From the NCBI GenBank assembly GCA_038746605.1, contig JBCDKM010000004.1:186001-250000 (forward strand): DNA of 64,000 bases. Direction: 5' to 3'. This document shows, piece after piece, positions 1 to 8,598 of the stretch (positions within the stretch are counted from its first letter, which is position 1; each line of letters opens with the position of its first letter). Under the pieces are notes generated by a model. The model saw nothing but the letters and a program-made list of their open reading frames with translations. It did no database searches and had not been told where the DNA came from. Source of the stretch: Rubricoccus sp038746605. Lineage in GTDB: Bacteria; Bacteroidota; Rhodothermia; Rhodothermales; Rubricoccaceae. The translations under genes and the position numbers were made by a program.

Positions 1-798
1 CATCTGGCGAAGCAGGCCCCGGCTGAGGCGACGGCCCAGCGTCATCAGGCCGCGTAGGACCCATCGGCCCACGGCCGCGCCTCCTCGCGCGAGGCCGAGT
101 ACGAGTTGAACCCAGCCGCCAGTGCTCTCCACCGCGTCGTCCAGCCACTCGTCGAACACGTCCCGCTCGTAGACCACACGCTCAAACCAGCGGCTGATTG
201 ACTCGGTGAGGTAGGTCAGGCGCATCCCGCCGCCCTGCGCGAAGTGGCCGTACTCATGCGCGAGGACGCCCGCGAACTGGCGCACGCTGAGTGCATCCGC
301 GAGCGGGAGGCCGATTGTGAGTACGAGATCGCGTCCGAACATGGAGAGCACGCCGCGCCGGAAAGAGGCGGAGGCGTTGGCGCGCGTGTCCACATCGATG
401 CGACGCGGTCGGGGGGCTCCTACCGTGTCTGCTAGCGCCTCCGCGACAGCGTGGAGCGTGGGCTCCGCCTCACGGGAGAGCGTGACAGGCTCGCTCCTCT
501 TTCGCCTCGGCGCGAAGAGTGGCTTGATGAGCGCGATGACGGTGATCGCGCCCACCGCGAGCGGCCCGATGTACACCACGACGCGCATGAGGCCCGCGCC
601 GCTCTCGAAGATGCCGAGTCCAAACCCGGCGTACCACACCACGCTCCAGACCAACCCCGCCACGAGTGCAACGTAGAGGGTCGGAAGCAGCACCATCCCG
701 ACGGCTACGAGGGCAGCGGAGACTCGATAGCCTGCGGGTTTGCGCACTGGCGCGATGGGCGTACCGAGGGCGGCGAGCGTCGATTCCGTCGTCGTCAT
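1..798 (-). CDS. M48-family membrane metalloprotease (C-terminus cut by window edge)
   Basis: Read on the minus strand from the ATG at 798; it runs off the window at base 1, so about 266 N-terminal residues are visible. Two hydrophobic segments (about residues 25-50 and 62-90) are followed by a soluble domain with the zinc-binding HEYGH motif at residues 181-185, preceded by GVLA. This arrangement is typical of M48 (HtpX/Ste24-like) peptidases that degrade or process membrane proteins at the inner membrane. The third zinc ligand would lie beyond the edge. It is divergent from tig, and a family A palindrome lies in the gap. The family call is secure; the substrate is unknown. Confidence 0.85.
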   Translation of the reverse strand, partial: MTTTESTLAALGTPIAPVRKPAGYRVSAALVAVGMVLLPTLYVALVAGLVWSVVWYAGFGLGIFESGAGLMRVVVYIGPLAVGAITVIALIKPLFAPRRKRSEPVTLSREAEPTLHAVAEALADTVGAPRPRRIDVDTRANASASFRRGVLSMFGRDLVLTIGLPLADALSVRQFAGVLAHEYGHFAQGGGMRLTYLTESISRWFERVVYERDVFDEWLDDAVESTGGWVQLVLGLARGGAAVGRWVLRGLMTLGRRLSRGLLRQM

Positions 799-870
799 GG
801 AGGAAGGAGGGAAGGCGGAGCCAACCTACCGCGCAGGGCCGAACCTCTGGCTGCAGAGCGCGAGTCGCTC

Positions 871-902
871 CGCCTCGGTCGGTCCGTGGAGGTGCCGAGG
901 CG
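871..902. repeat. Family A palindromic repeat, long form
   Basis: CGCCTCGGT and its complement CCGAGGCG flank a loop containing TCCGTGGAGG. It sits between the divergent M48 and tig genes. Confidence 0.7.
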
Positions 903-1040
903 AGCACACCGGCCCTCCATCGTCGCTTCCCGGCATCCTCACTCCCGCGCAGGGCACCACGGTCTAGCTTCTGTGTTCACAAGGCGTGGCTCTCCCGAAG
1001 AGCCGCGCCTCTGTGTTGTCTCCAGACCGCCCGACACCCG

Positions 1041-2369
1041 ATGCAGACCGAGATTCGCGAGCTCAACGAAGTCGATTACGCCCTCGACATCACCGTCCCC
1101 GCCGACGAGATCCAGGCTCAGATCACCAGTGCTCTCAAGAAAGAGCGCGGCCAGATCAGCCTCAAGGGCTTCCGCCCCGGTAAGGTGCCGATGGGCGTCG
1201 TTCGCAAGATGGTCGGCAAGCAGGTCGCCGTGCAGGTCGCGGAGGAGGCTATCGGGGAAGCATACCGGACAGCCGTCGTGGAGAACGAGAGCGTCGAGCC
1301 CATCGGGCACCCGCGCCTGGTGGACATGGACTTCGAGGTGGACGACCCGCAGGCGGAGCTCAAGGCCGAGGTCCGTTTCGGCGTCAAGCCAGAGTTCGAA
1401 CTCGCCGAGATGGAAGGCGTCCCCGTGACCCGCCTCGTGCGCACCTTCACCGACGAGGACATCGAGGCCGACCTCCAGCGCCGTTTGGATATGGCCGCGG
1501 AACTGGTAGACGAGGACGAGAGCGCTGAACTGACTGAGGGTCACGTCGCCACCGTGGACATCCAGCCCGTGGACGACGAGGGTGAGCCGACCGGTCCGGT
1601 CCAGCGCGAGGCGCAGATCGTGCTCGCCAACCCGGACCTTCGCGAGGAGCTGAAGAATGCATTGCTCGGCCAGACGGCGGGCGCCGAGGTCCGCGTCGAC
1701 TTCCCGCAGGAAGACGAGGCGGAGGAGGAGGGCATTGTCGACCGTTACCGCGTGACGGTCCAGAAGGTGCAGCGTCGCGACGTGCCCGAGATGACCGACG
1801 AGTGGGTCAAGGAGCACACCAACGGCAAGACCGACACTGTGGACGGCCTTCGCGAGGAGGCCCGCGCCGAACTCGAAAACTCCTGGGAGCGCCGCTCGCG
1901 CCAGCAGATGGAGTCCAAGATGGTGGAGGCGTTCGTAGAGGCCCACCCGTTCGCCGTCCCGGAGTCCCTGACCGAGGCGGCCCTGGACGCGATGGTGGAC
2001 GACCTCCGCCAGCGCCAGCCGGATCAGGCGCTTCCCGTCGGGTTCGACACCGCGAGTTACCGCGAGCAGAACCGCGCGCAGGCCGAGAATCAAGTCCGCT
2101 GGCTCCTCGTGAAGGACAAGCTCGTGGAGGAGGAGAATCTGGAAGTCACCAATGACGACTTCGAGACCGAGTTCGCGCGCATCGCGGGCGAGGACGGCGA
2201 CGTGGACATGATGCGGCAGTTCTTTACCCAGAACGGCCAGATGCTCCAGCAGATGGGTGACCACCTCCTCAACCAGCGCGTCTTCGACTCGCTCTCGAAG
2301 CGGTTCGACATCGTCGAGAAGACGCGGGACGACCTGGAGAAGGAGGCCGAAGCTCGCAAGGCCGAGTAG
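1041..2369 (+). CDS. tig: Trigger factor, ribosome-associated chaperone and prolyl isomerase
   Basis: 442 residues from the ATG at 1041. The N-terminal ribosome-binding domain carries the hallmark GFRPGKVP loop at about residues 43-50 that docks on ribosomal protein L23. A PPIase-like central region (about 150-245) and a helical C-terminal chaperone domain follow. Length matches the family (430-450). The frame stays open further upstream, but that part is compositionally non-coding and lacks the conserved start MQTEIRELNEVDY. It folds nascent cytosolic chains. It is a single gene here without clpP/clpX behind it, and is closed by its own terminator at 2421. Confidence 0.97.
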   Translation: MQTEIRELNEVDYALDITVPADEIQAQITSALKKERGQISLKGFRPGKVPMGVVRKMVGKQVAVQVAEEAIGEAYRTAVVENESVEPIGHPRLVDMDFEVDDPQAELKAEVRFGVKPEFELAEMEGVPVTRLVRTFTDEDIEADLQRRLDMAAELVDEDESAELTEGHVATVDIQPVDDEGEPTGPVQREAQIVLANPDLREELKNALLGQTAGAEVRVDFPQEDEAEEEGIVDRYRVTVQKVQRRDVPEMTDEWVKEHTNGKTDTVDGLREEARAELENSWERRSRQQMESKMVEAFVEAHPFAVPESLTEAALDAMVDDLRQRQPDQALPVGFDTASYREQNRAQAENQVRWLLVKDKLVEEENLEVTNDDFETEFARIAGEDGDVDMMRQFFTQNGQMLQQMGDHLLNQRVFDSLSKRFDIVEKTRDDLEKEAEARKAE

Positions 2370-2379
2370 CTCACTCCGC

Positions 2380-2413
2380 CCGCCTCGGTGAGTCCACGGG
2401 CGCCCCGAGGCGG
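2380..2413. repeat. Family A palindromic repeat, long form
   Basis: Arms CCGCCTCGG (2380-2388) and CCGAGGCGG (2405-2413) around a 16-nt loop, just after the tig stop codon and before its terminator. Confidence 0.75.
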
Positions 2414-2420
2414 ACCGACC

Positions 2421-2457
2421 CGCGCCCTCCGGCCCCGGCTGGAGGGCGCGTTCTTTT
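2421..2457 (+). terminator. Intrinsic terminator of tig
   Basis: Perfect 10-bp stem CGCGCCCTCC / GGAGGGCGCG with a 10-nt loop, followed by TTCTTTT. Of the 353 bases between tig and the next gene, this hairpin, one family A copy and one family B copy account for about half; nothing else is recognised there. Confidence 0.85.
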
Positions 2458-2485
2458 GGGGGACCGAGCGCACACTCTCGGTCGT

Positions 2486-2608
2486 GTCATCCCGAGCGGA
2501 GGCCGCCTGAGCGTCCGCAGCTGAGGGATCTACCACCCAGTTGGCAGGAGGCCTCATGAGGTCGCCGAGATGGACGGACCCGGATCCTTCGGCTTCGCTC
2601 GGGATGAC
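2486..2608. repeat. Family B inverted repeat, complete copy
   Basis: Thirteen-nt perfect arms GTCATCCCGAGCG (2486-2498) and CGCTCGGGATGAC (2596-2608) enclose about 97 bases that include GAGGGATCT and GGATCCTTCGG motifs. Related copies lie at 25378 and 57695. The form resembles the non-coding interspersed repeats seen in many Bacteroidota and other genomes. Confidence 0.65.
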
Positions 2609-2722
2609 GCGCTGTAGACTCCGTGCTCGTTGCCATTGACGGCCCCGCGCGATTTCGCCGAGCGCACCAACCGCCGCCCCTCGCGCGTCTGCATCTTCCG
2701 CCCTCCGCTTCCCGCCCTCGCG

Positions 2723-4018
2723 TTGGACTACCGCCTCCTCATCGCGCGCCGCTACCTGGCCTCCCGCCGCCGCGTGACGCTCATCTCCGTCATCAGCGGG
2801 ATCTCCGTAGGCGGCGTCGCGCTCGGCGTGGCCGCGCTGGTGGTGGTACTGAGTGTGATGAACGGCTTCTACGATGTCGTGCGCGACCTCCTCGTGAGCG
2901 TGGACCCGCACGTCCGCATCGAGGCCGTGGGCGGGCGCGGCATCGAGGATCCCGACGCGCTGCTCGCGCTCGCCGATGAAGCTGAAGGCATCGTCTCCGC
3001 GACGCCGTACGTGGAGGGCAAGGCGCTCGTGACCTCTCCCGAGGCGCCGACGCTCAATCAGGTCGTGACCGTGCGCGGCGTGGACCCGGCGGCGCTGGAC
3101 GCGCAGACGACGGAGGCCATCCGACAGGGCGCCTTCGACCTCGCGCGAGACGAGGACCTGCCGGGCCTCGTGATGGGCGGCGCCCTCGCGAGCCGGTCCA
3201 GCGTCTTCGCCCGCTCGCAGTCCACGCCGGAGGGCGACGGCCACACGGCGGGCACGCGCGTCTCGCTCCTCTCCGCGCCCGCGCTGGAGCGTGCCCTCGT
3301 GGCGTATCCGTTTGGCCTCCCGGCGCAGCAGTCATTCGAGGTGCGTGGCCTGTTCGAGTTGGAGCCCGCCTACGACGAGTCGCACGTCTTCGTCGGCCTC
3401 GAAGAAGGCCAGCGCATCTTCCGCCTCGACGGCCGCGTGAGCGGCATCGACCTTCGCCTGACCGATCTGGACGACGCGGCATCTGTCGCAGACGACCTCG
3501 AAGATCGGCTTGCCGAAGCAGGCTTGGCGGAGCGGTTCAACGTGCGCACGTGGTACGACCTCCAGGCCTCGTTGTACGGCGTGATGCGGCTCGAAAAGTG
3601 GGCAGCGAGCGCCATTCTGTTCCTCATCATCGTGGTCGCGGCGTTCAACATCATCGGCGCGCTCACGATGACGGTGATCGAGAAGCGGCGCGATCTGGGT
3701 GTGCTCCAGGCGATGGGAGCCTCGCGGAAAGACGTGCGGACGATCTTCCTCGCGGAGGGGCTGCTCGTGGGCGTTGTGGGGACGGGAATCGGCCTCGCGC
3801 TGGGGCTCTTCATCTGCTGGATCCAGGCCACATTCGAGCTGGTGCAGCTCGCCGAGGCGGGCTCGTTCGTGATCGACGCCTACCCCGTGCAGGTGCGTCC
3901 GCTGGACGTGGCGCTGACCGTCGTACTAGCCGTCGGTCTGTGTGCGCTGGCGGCACTCTATCCCGCGACACGGGCTGCGCAGACGGAGCCCGCGCGGGCC
4001 GTGCAGGAGGGAGCATAG
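2723..4018 (+). CDS. LolC/LolE-type ABC transporter permease
   Basis: An inner-membrane permease of the lipoprotein-release (LolCDE) type. From the TTG at 2723 it has 431 residues. It opens with the family signature LLIARRYLASRRR and a first TM with ISVGGVALGVAALVVVLSVMNGF. A large periplasmic domain follows, then three C-terminal TMs typical of FtsX-like permeases (GALTMTVIEKRRDLGVLQAMGAS). The frame is open back to a TTG at 2630, but the added residues (MPLTAPRDF...) are not family-like, so 2723 is preferred. No ATPase partner is adjacent. It probably moves lipoproteins, which are abundant here. The exact start is uncertain. Confidence 0.88.
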   Translation: MDYRLLIARRYLASRRRVTLISVISGISVGGVALGVAALVVVLSVMNGFYDVVRDLLVSVDPHVRIEAVGGRGIEDPDALLALADEAEGIVSATPYVEGKALVTSPEAPTLNQVVTVRGVDPAALDAQTTEAIRQGAFDLARDEDLPGLVMGGALASRSSVFARSQSTPEGDGHTAGTRVSLLSAPALERALVAYPFGLPAQQSFEVRGLFELEPAYDESHVFVGLEEGQRIFRLDGRVSGIDLRLTDLDDAASVADDLEDRLAEAGLAERFNVRTWYDLQASLYGVMRLEKWAASAILFLIIVVAAFNIIGALTMTVIEKRRDLGVLQAMGASRKDVRTIFLAEGLLVGVVGTGIGLALGLFICWIQATFELVQLAEAGSFVIDAYPVQVRPLDVALTVVLAVGLCALAALYPATRAAQTEPARAVQEGA

Positions 4019-4054
4019 GAGGCTTCGGTTATCGGTTTCTGGTCGTCGGTGTGC

Positions 4055-4088
4055 CCGCCTCGGCAGACTCGCGGAGGTACCGAGGCGG
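4055..4088. repeat. Family A palindromic repeat
   Basis: CCGCCTCGG (4055-4063) and CCGAGGCGG (4080-4088) flank a 16-nt loop between the permease stop and the phosphatase gene. Confidence 0.7.
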
Positions 4089-4131
4089 AGGGAGCCGGGG
4101 GAGAAGGCATCGCGCCACGGCACACCGCGTC

Positions 4132-4139
4132 TACCTTCC
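4132..4139 (+). promoter_or_regulatory. Candidate -7 promoter element (TACCTTCC)
   Basis: Resembles the Bacteroidota TAnnTTTG element. It ends 4 bases before the ATG at 4144, which would make the transcript leaderless or nearly so. No clear TTG upstream element was found. Confidence 0.3.
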
Positions 4140-4143
4140 CGCG

Positions 4144-5718
4144 ATGTCCGCCGACCGCTTCGACGACCTCCCGCTCGACCCTGAGGGCGCGGCCCGCGCG
4201 CTGCTCCTCTCGCTGATGGCGCGGCTCCTCTCGCCACGCGGGCTAGCGGCGCTCGCCGACGAGAGCGGTGGTCTCCGCGTGGTCGCCTCGCGAGGTCTGG
4301 AGCTGGAGGAAGGCGAACTCCTCGCTGATGGCGGGCCAGGCACGCTCCGCCCCCACGGCATCGCGCTGGCGTTGCCGCTCCGTCACGCGGGCGAGACAGT
4401 CGGTCTCGTAGCGCTCGGTGACAAGGCCACGGGTGAGGCGTTCGAGACGAGCGAGGTGGCCGTCGCGCGGAGCCTTGCGAGCGCCGCCGCGGCGTCCGTC
4501 CGGGCCGCCCGCGCCGCCGCCCAACTCAAGAGTGCCAACCGCGAGCTGGCCTCGCGTGCCCAGACCCTCGGCACACTCGTGGAATTGGCGCAGGCCTTCG
4601 GGAGCGCGCTGGATCGTGACGCCGTCGTCCGTCGCCTCGGATTTGCGCTGATGGGTCAGTTGCTCGTCGCGCGAGCGGCCGTGCTCCTCCGCGAGGCGGA
4701 CGGGACCGTGACCGTCGCCGGACATTGGGGCGTGGAACTGGATCTCGCGAGCGTGCCGCCCGAGGTCTTTGAGTGGGACACGCCCGCACCCTACACCGAG
4801 GACGGATGGGCCTGGGCTGTGCCGCTCCGCGCCGGGGAGGTCTCGCGTGGCGTCATCCTGCTCGGGCCCCGCGCTACCGGCGCCGACCTGGACCCGACCG
4901 CCGCGGCGTTCGCGGCCTCCCTCGCCGCGCTGGCCGTCGGCGCACTGGAGACAGCGGACCGGGTCTCAGAGCGCGTGGAAAAAGAACGTCTGGAAGGCGA
5001 GGTGCGGCTAGCGCGACGTGTGCAGGAAGCCCTCCTCCCGACGGGCCTCCCAGACGTGCCAGGCCTGGATCTCGCGGCACGATGGCGTCCCACACAGGGC
5101 GTTTCCGGCGACGCATACGATGTCGCTGCGCTTCCCGGTGGCAGGCTGCTCGTGGCCGTCGCCGATGTCGTCGGGAAGGGAATCCCGGCGGCATTGCTGA
5201 TGGCTTCACTCCAGGCCGCCGTCCACACCCTCCGCGACGACGTAGCCGATGGATCCGGCCTCGCGCAAGCCACCGCACGGATCAACCGCCTGCTCTGCGA
5301 GGGGACGGAGATCGACCAGTTCGTGACCTTCGCGTGGGCGCTCGTGGATCCCGAGGCGGGCGTGGTCCGCTCCGTCACGGCCGGGCACCCGGCGCCGCGC
5401 CTCGTTCACCCTGACGGCCGGATTGAGCGGCTGGACGTGGGCGGGCCGCTCTTCGGCGTCCTCCCCGGCGCGGAGTACACACAGGTGGACACGCCCTTCC
5501 ACCCGAGCGACGTGCTGGTTCTCTTCTCAGACGGTGTCAGCGAGGCGCATCGCGGCGATGAGGAGTTCGGCGACACTGCGCTGGACGCGACCCTCGCCCG
5601 CCTCGCGCGGCAGCCTGCCGAGAGCGTCGTGGACCGACTGGGCGCGGCCGTCTTAGACTTCGCGCCGAGGGGTGTGGACGACGACCTGACGCTCGTCGCC
5701 GTGCGCCGCACGCCGTAG
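4144..5718 (+). CDS. GAF-domain PP2C/SpoIIE-type serine phosphatase
   Basis: 524 residues. N-terminal half: two GAF-like sensory segments (about 20-120 and 140-270) joined by a helical linker. C-terminal half (about 290-524): a SpoIIE/RsbU PP2C domain, with the linker motif LARRVQEALLP, metal-binding GDAYD and DVVGKGIPAALLMA, FSDGVSEA, and DDLTLVAVR at the end. Such proteins dephosphorylate anti-sigma-factor antagonists in partner-switching cascades in response to a ligand sensed by the GAF domain. No anti-sigma kinase or STAS protein is adjacent, so its target lies elsewhere. It is soluble with no TM segment. Confidence 0.9.
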   Translation: MSADRFDDLPLDPEGAARALLLSLMARLLSPRGLAALADESGGLRVVASRGLELEEGELLADGGPGTLRPHGIALALPLRHAGETVGLVALGDKATGEAFETSEVAVARSLASAAAASVRAARAAAQLKSANRELASRAQTLGTLVELAQAFGSALDRDAVVRRLGFALMGQLLVARAAVLLREADGTVTVAGHWGVELDLASVPPEVFEWDTPAPYTEDGWAWAVPLRAGEVSRGVILLGPRATGADLDPTAAAFAASLAALAVGALETADRVSERVEKERLEGEVRLARRVQEALLPTGLPDVPGLDLAARWRPTQGVSGDAYDVAALPGGRLLVAVADVVGKGIPAALLMASLQAAVHTLRDDVADGSGLAQATARINRLLCEGTEIDQFVTFAWALVDPEAGVVRSVTAGHPAPRLVHPDGRIERLDVGGPLFGVLPGAEYTQVDTPFHPSDVLVLFSDGVSEAHRGDEEFGDTALDATLARLARQPAESVVDRLGAAVLDFAPRGVDDDLTLVAVRRTP

Positions 5719-5730
5719 GACTGACCCCGC

Positions 5731-5750
5731 CTGCCTCGGTACCGAGGCGG
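5731..5750. repeat. Family A palindromic repeat, short form
   Basis: TGCCTCGGT directly abuts ACCGAGGCGG with no loop, 12 bases after the phosphatase stop. Confidence 0.75.
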
Positions 5751-5895
5751 AGCCACTGACGACCGAAACCTCTCGCAGGTGAAGCCCACGGGAGAGCCGC
5801 CCAGGGCAGTTGATTGCGGAACGGGAACTGCCGATACTGCGTCCCACCCCATTCCGATTTCGACACGTCTCGTGGGCGCTCGGCCCGCCTCGGTT

Positions 5896-7035
5896 ATGAA
5901 GTTCACCGTCAACAGCCAGGATCTCCAGCGCGCCCTCTCGACCGTCAGTGGCGCGGTTCCCTCCAAGGCCACGCTGCCGATCCTCGAGTGTGTTCTGTTC
6001 GAGCGCGCCGAGGACGCGCTCCGCATCGCGGCAACCGATCTCGACATCTCCATCGTGCAGTCTCTGCCGGTGCAGTTCGAGACCAACGGCACTGACGCCA
6101 AGCAGCGCATCGCCGTCCCGGCCAAGCGCCTCCTAGACACCGTCCGCGCGCTGCCCTCCGGCCTCCCCGTCACCGTCCAGACCGACGCTGAGCACACCGT
6201 GGAACTGACCACCGACCAGGGCCGCTACAAGATGGTCGGCTTCGACGGGGGCGATTACCCCGCGCTGCCCAGCCTGGAGGACGCGCAGACGGTCACTGCG
6301 CCCACCTCGGTCCTGCGTCGCGCCATCGACAAGACGGGTTTTGCCGTCTCCAAGGACGCACTGCGCCCCGCGATGATGGGCGTCCTGTTTCAAGTCCGCC
6401 CCGAGAACGCGCGCATCGTCGCGACGGATGGGCACCGGCTCGTGCGCCTCACGCTGGACGCCATCACGGCGGATCCGGCTGTGGAGTTCATCGCGCCCGA
6501 GAAGGCGCTCTCCCTCGCGGGCAAGGCCGCAGGCGACACCGGGGACTGCACCATCCGCGTCGGCGGTGGCTACGTGGAGTTCTCGCTGGGCAACACGACC
6601 GTCATTGGCCGCATGATTGACGAGCAGTACCCCAACTACGAGGCTGTCATTCCGGTGGAGAACGAGAAGCGTCTCACGGTGCAGCGCGAGGCGCTGCTCA
6701 ACGCCGTCAAGCGCGTCGCGCTCTACTCCTCCAGCATGACACACCAGGTGCGGCTGGCGCTACGGAAGGACAGCATCGAGATCTCCGCCGAGGACATCGA
6801 GCGGGCCTCCGAGGCCAAGGAGCGCGTCCTCTGCGAGTACGACGCCGACGAGATGGAGATCGGCTTCAACGCCAACTACCTCACGGAGGTGCTCCAGAAC
6901 CTCGACGCGCAGGACGCGGTCTTCGAGTTCTCCTCGCCGAACCGCGCGGGTGTCGTCTCGCCGAGCGAGCCCACCGAGGGCGAGGATGTGCTGATGCTCA
7001 TCATGCCGGTGATGCTCAACACGTACGCCGCGTAG
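5896..7035 (+). CDS. dnaN: DNA polymerase III beta subunit (sliding clamp)
   Basis: 379 residues from the ATG at 5896, beginning with the typical MKFTVNSQDLQRALSTVSGAVPSKATLPILECVLF. Three clamp domains follow in order; RPAMMGVLFQ, ATDGHRL, and the C-terminal LLMPVML-like end (LMLIMPVMLNTYAA) are visible. It encircles DNA as a dimer and tethers polymerase. The frame is open upstream, but the conserved start fixes 5896. dnaA and recF, its common neighbours, are not in this window. A family A half site (CCGCCTCGGT) overlaps the leader immediately before the start. It is followed by a strong terminator. Confidence 0.97.
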   Translation: MKFTVNSQDLQRALSTVSGAVPSKATLPILECVLFERAEDALRIAATDLDISIVQSLPVQFETNGTDAKQRIAVPAKRLLDTVRALPSGLPVTVQTDAEHTVELTTDQGRYKMVGFDGGDYPALPSLEDAQTVTAPTSVLRRAIDKTGFAVSKDALRPAMMGVLFQVRPENARIVATDGHRLVRLTLDAITADPAVEFIAPEKALSLAGKAAGDTGDCTIRVGGGYVEFSLGNTTVIGRMIDEQYPNYEAVIPVENEKRLTVQREALLNAVKRVALYSSSMTHQVRLALRKDSIEISAEDIERASEAKERVLCEYDADEMEIGFNANYLTEVLQNLDAQDAVFEFSSPNRAGVVSPSEPTEGEDVLMLIMPVMLNTYAA

Positions 7036-7060
7036 CGCGCGCCGTCCCGACGAATCCCCC

Positions 7061-7098
7061 CGCGGGGGCGTGCTCCGGCGCGCCCCCGCGTTCTGTTT
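7061..7098 (+). terminator. Intrinsic terminator of dnaN
   Basis: Perfect stem CGCGGGGGCG / CGCCCCCGCG with a 10-nt loop, followed by TTCTGTTT, 25 bases after the stop. Confidence 0.8.
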
Positions 7099-7108
7099 GC
7101 ACGAGTCT

Positions 7109-7132
7109 GCCCGCCTCGGCGCCGAGGCGGGC
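7109..7132. repeat. Family A palindromic repeat, perfect short form
   Basis: A perfect 24-bp palindrome with half-site GCCCGCCTCGGC and no loop, between dnaN and the DCC gene. Confidence 0.8.
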
Positions 7133-7166
7133 GAACCCAGCCCCCGTCCCACCCGTTCATCGCGTG

Positions 7167-7616
7167 ATGGACACGCTCACTGATCCGACGACTGACACTG
7201 CACCCTCGCGTCCCGATGTGCCCGTTCTGCTCATCGATGGCGTCTGCTCGCTGTGCGAGGGCGCGACGCGTTTCATCCTCGACCACGAGCGCGAGGACGC
7301 ACCGCCGCTCCAGTTTGGCTCGCTGCAAGATGAGACCGCGAAGCCGCTTCTGGCCGTCTCGAGGCTACCGGAGGACTACCTGGAGGGCGTCGTGCTCGTC
7401 GGCCCGGAGCAGACGTGGACCAGTTCCGACGCTGCGCTAGAGATCATGCGGAGGCTCCGCCAGCCGTGGCCAGCCGTCGCGGCGTTCGGCCGGTGGGTGC
7501 CCCGCCCGATGCGCGAGGCGATCTACCGTTGGGTGGCGCGCAACCGCTACCGCTGGTTCGGCACGAAGGACGTATGCGGCCTCCCCACAGCGGCGGAGCG
7601 CCGCCGAATGCTCTGA
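7167..7616 (+). CDS. DCC (DUF393)-family thiol-disulfide-like protein
   Basis: 149 residues from the ATG at 7167; an adjacent in-frame GTG at 7164 is an alternative. It carries the family signature LLIDGVCSLCEG, with the DxxCxxC thioredoxin-like motif at residues 24-30, a central FGSLQ segment and C-terminal YRWVARNRYRWFG, all typical of the YuxK/DCC family. Members are predicted to have a thioredoxin-like fold; their substrates are unknown. No signal peptide is visible, so it is probably cytosolic. It stands alone after the dnaN terminator, with family A palindromes on both sides. Confidence 0.85.
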   Translation: MDTLTDPTTDTAPSRPDVPVLLIDGVCSLCEGATRFILDHEREDAPPLQFGSLQDETAKPLLAVSRLPEDYLEGVVLVGPEQTWTSSDAALEIMRRLRQPWPAVAAFGRWVPRPMREAIYRWVARNRYRWFGTKDVCGLPTAAERRRML

Positions 7617-7622
7617 GTCTGC

Positions 7623-7642
7623 CTGCCTCGAGACCGAGGCGG
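7623..7642. repeat. Family A palindromic repeat, short form
   Basis: CTGCCTCG-AGA-CCGAGGCGG lies between the convergent stops at 7616 and 7649. Confidence 0.65.
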
Positions 7643-7648
7643 AGAGGG

Positions 7649-8533
7649 TCAGCGAGCTTGCTCGTCGAGGTAATCGAGGAGACGGGCGGCCTCGGGAGCG
7701 CGGTAGCCGCCCTGCGCCATGACGGCGTCCAGCGCGACGCGGGCCTCCTCGTCCCGGCCCTGGAGGACGCGGATGCGGCCGAGCGCGAGCGCAGCCTCTT
7801 TGCCGAACCCGTCCTCTGGTGCCTCGTGGGCGATGCCTGCAAATGCCTCCGCTGCTTCGTCTAGCCGGACCTCATCAATCCGTGGGAAGAGTCCGAGTGT
7901 GGAGGACTGAGCGCTCTCCAGGATTTCGACGGCATCGACGTAGCGGTCCGAAAGGCTCGCACCCCGAACGGGACGGAGAGAGTCCTCGATATCCGCGATG
8001 TTGGCGACGCGTGCCCGCTCCGAAAGAGTCAGAGAGGAGCCCGTGAAGGCCACTCCGTAGAGCCCTAGCACGGTGACGAGGGCGAAGGCTACCCGTCGGA
8101 GGTAGCGGGTATGCTTGCGCTCGGGGGGCCGGTTTGTGGCAGGCCGGGCGGCGGTAGGACGGGCGGCGGTGCCGTTTGTGTGCCCGTTGCGGTGTATCGG
8201 CGTGCCGGCCTTGTAGAGCGAGTGGCCCGTGAGCCGCGTGAACTGAGCGGCCGGGTCTTCCGCCTCGCGGGCGAATCGGTCCAGGGCGGCTCGCATCTCG
8301 TCTGCCTTTGGGTCCGCGACGGGCTCGCCCAGGTTCAGTCGTTCGTCCACGACACGTGTCGCGAGGTTGTCCGGCTGGCAGGCCGTGTCCGTCAGTGCTG
8401 CGAGGGCCCGAGCTTCGGCCCATGCTTCCGCGAGGTCAGGGCGGTCGGCTGCCTCGACGTCAGTCTGCGCACGCTCCGCATCGGAGAGCGCAGCGTAGTC
8501 GCGAAGGCGGTCGGAAAGGGAAGCGTCAGACAT
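7649..8533 (-). CDS. Single-pass membrane protein with TPR-like periplasmic part, partner of sigma factor
   Basis: 294 residues from the ATG at 8533. Residues 1-100 are acidic, helical and soluble; 110-140 are a low-complexity His/Pro/Ala/Arg stretch; one TM helix lies at about 148-165; the rest (about 200-290) is helical with an EEARVALDAVM repeat-like end resembling a TPR. It lies 65 bp downstream of a sigma-70 family gene on the same strand. The soluble N-terminus plus single TM is the layout of a membrane anti-sigma factor, but no ZAS or RskA motif is seen, so the anti-sigma role is inference from position and topology. Confidence 0.6.
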   Translation of the reverse strand: MSDASLSDRLRDYAALSDAERAQTDVEAADRPDLAEAWAEARALAALTDTACQPDNLATRVVDERLNLGEPVADPKADEMRAALDRFAREAEDPAAQFTRLTGHSLYKAGTPIHRNGHTNGTAARPTAARPATNRPPERKHTRYLRRVAFALVTVLGLYGVAFTGSSLTLSERARVANIADIEDSLRPVRGASLSDRYVDAVEILESAQSSTLGLFPRIDEVRLDEAAEAFAGIAHEAPEDGFGKEAALALGRIRVLQGRDEEARVALDAVMAQGGYRAPEAARLLDYLDEQAR

Positions 8534-8598
8534 GAGAGTGGCGAAGTCGGACGGCGCCTTAGACACGCGAGATGAGAAAACGTAACAGCAGGCGCATC

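Noticed and set aside
939..2264. 441-codon minus-strand frame opposite tig
   Set aside because: Shadow of the trigger factor gene, rich in Leu/His/Val/Arg and without motifs.
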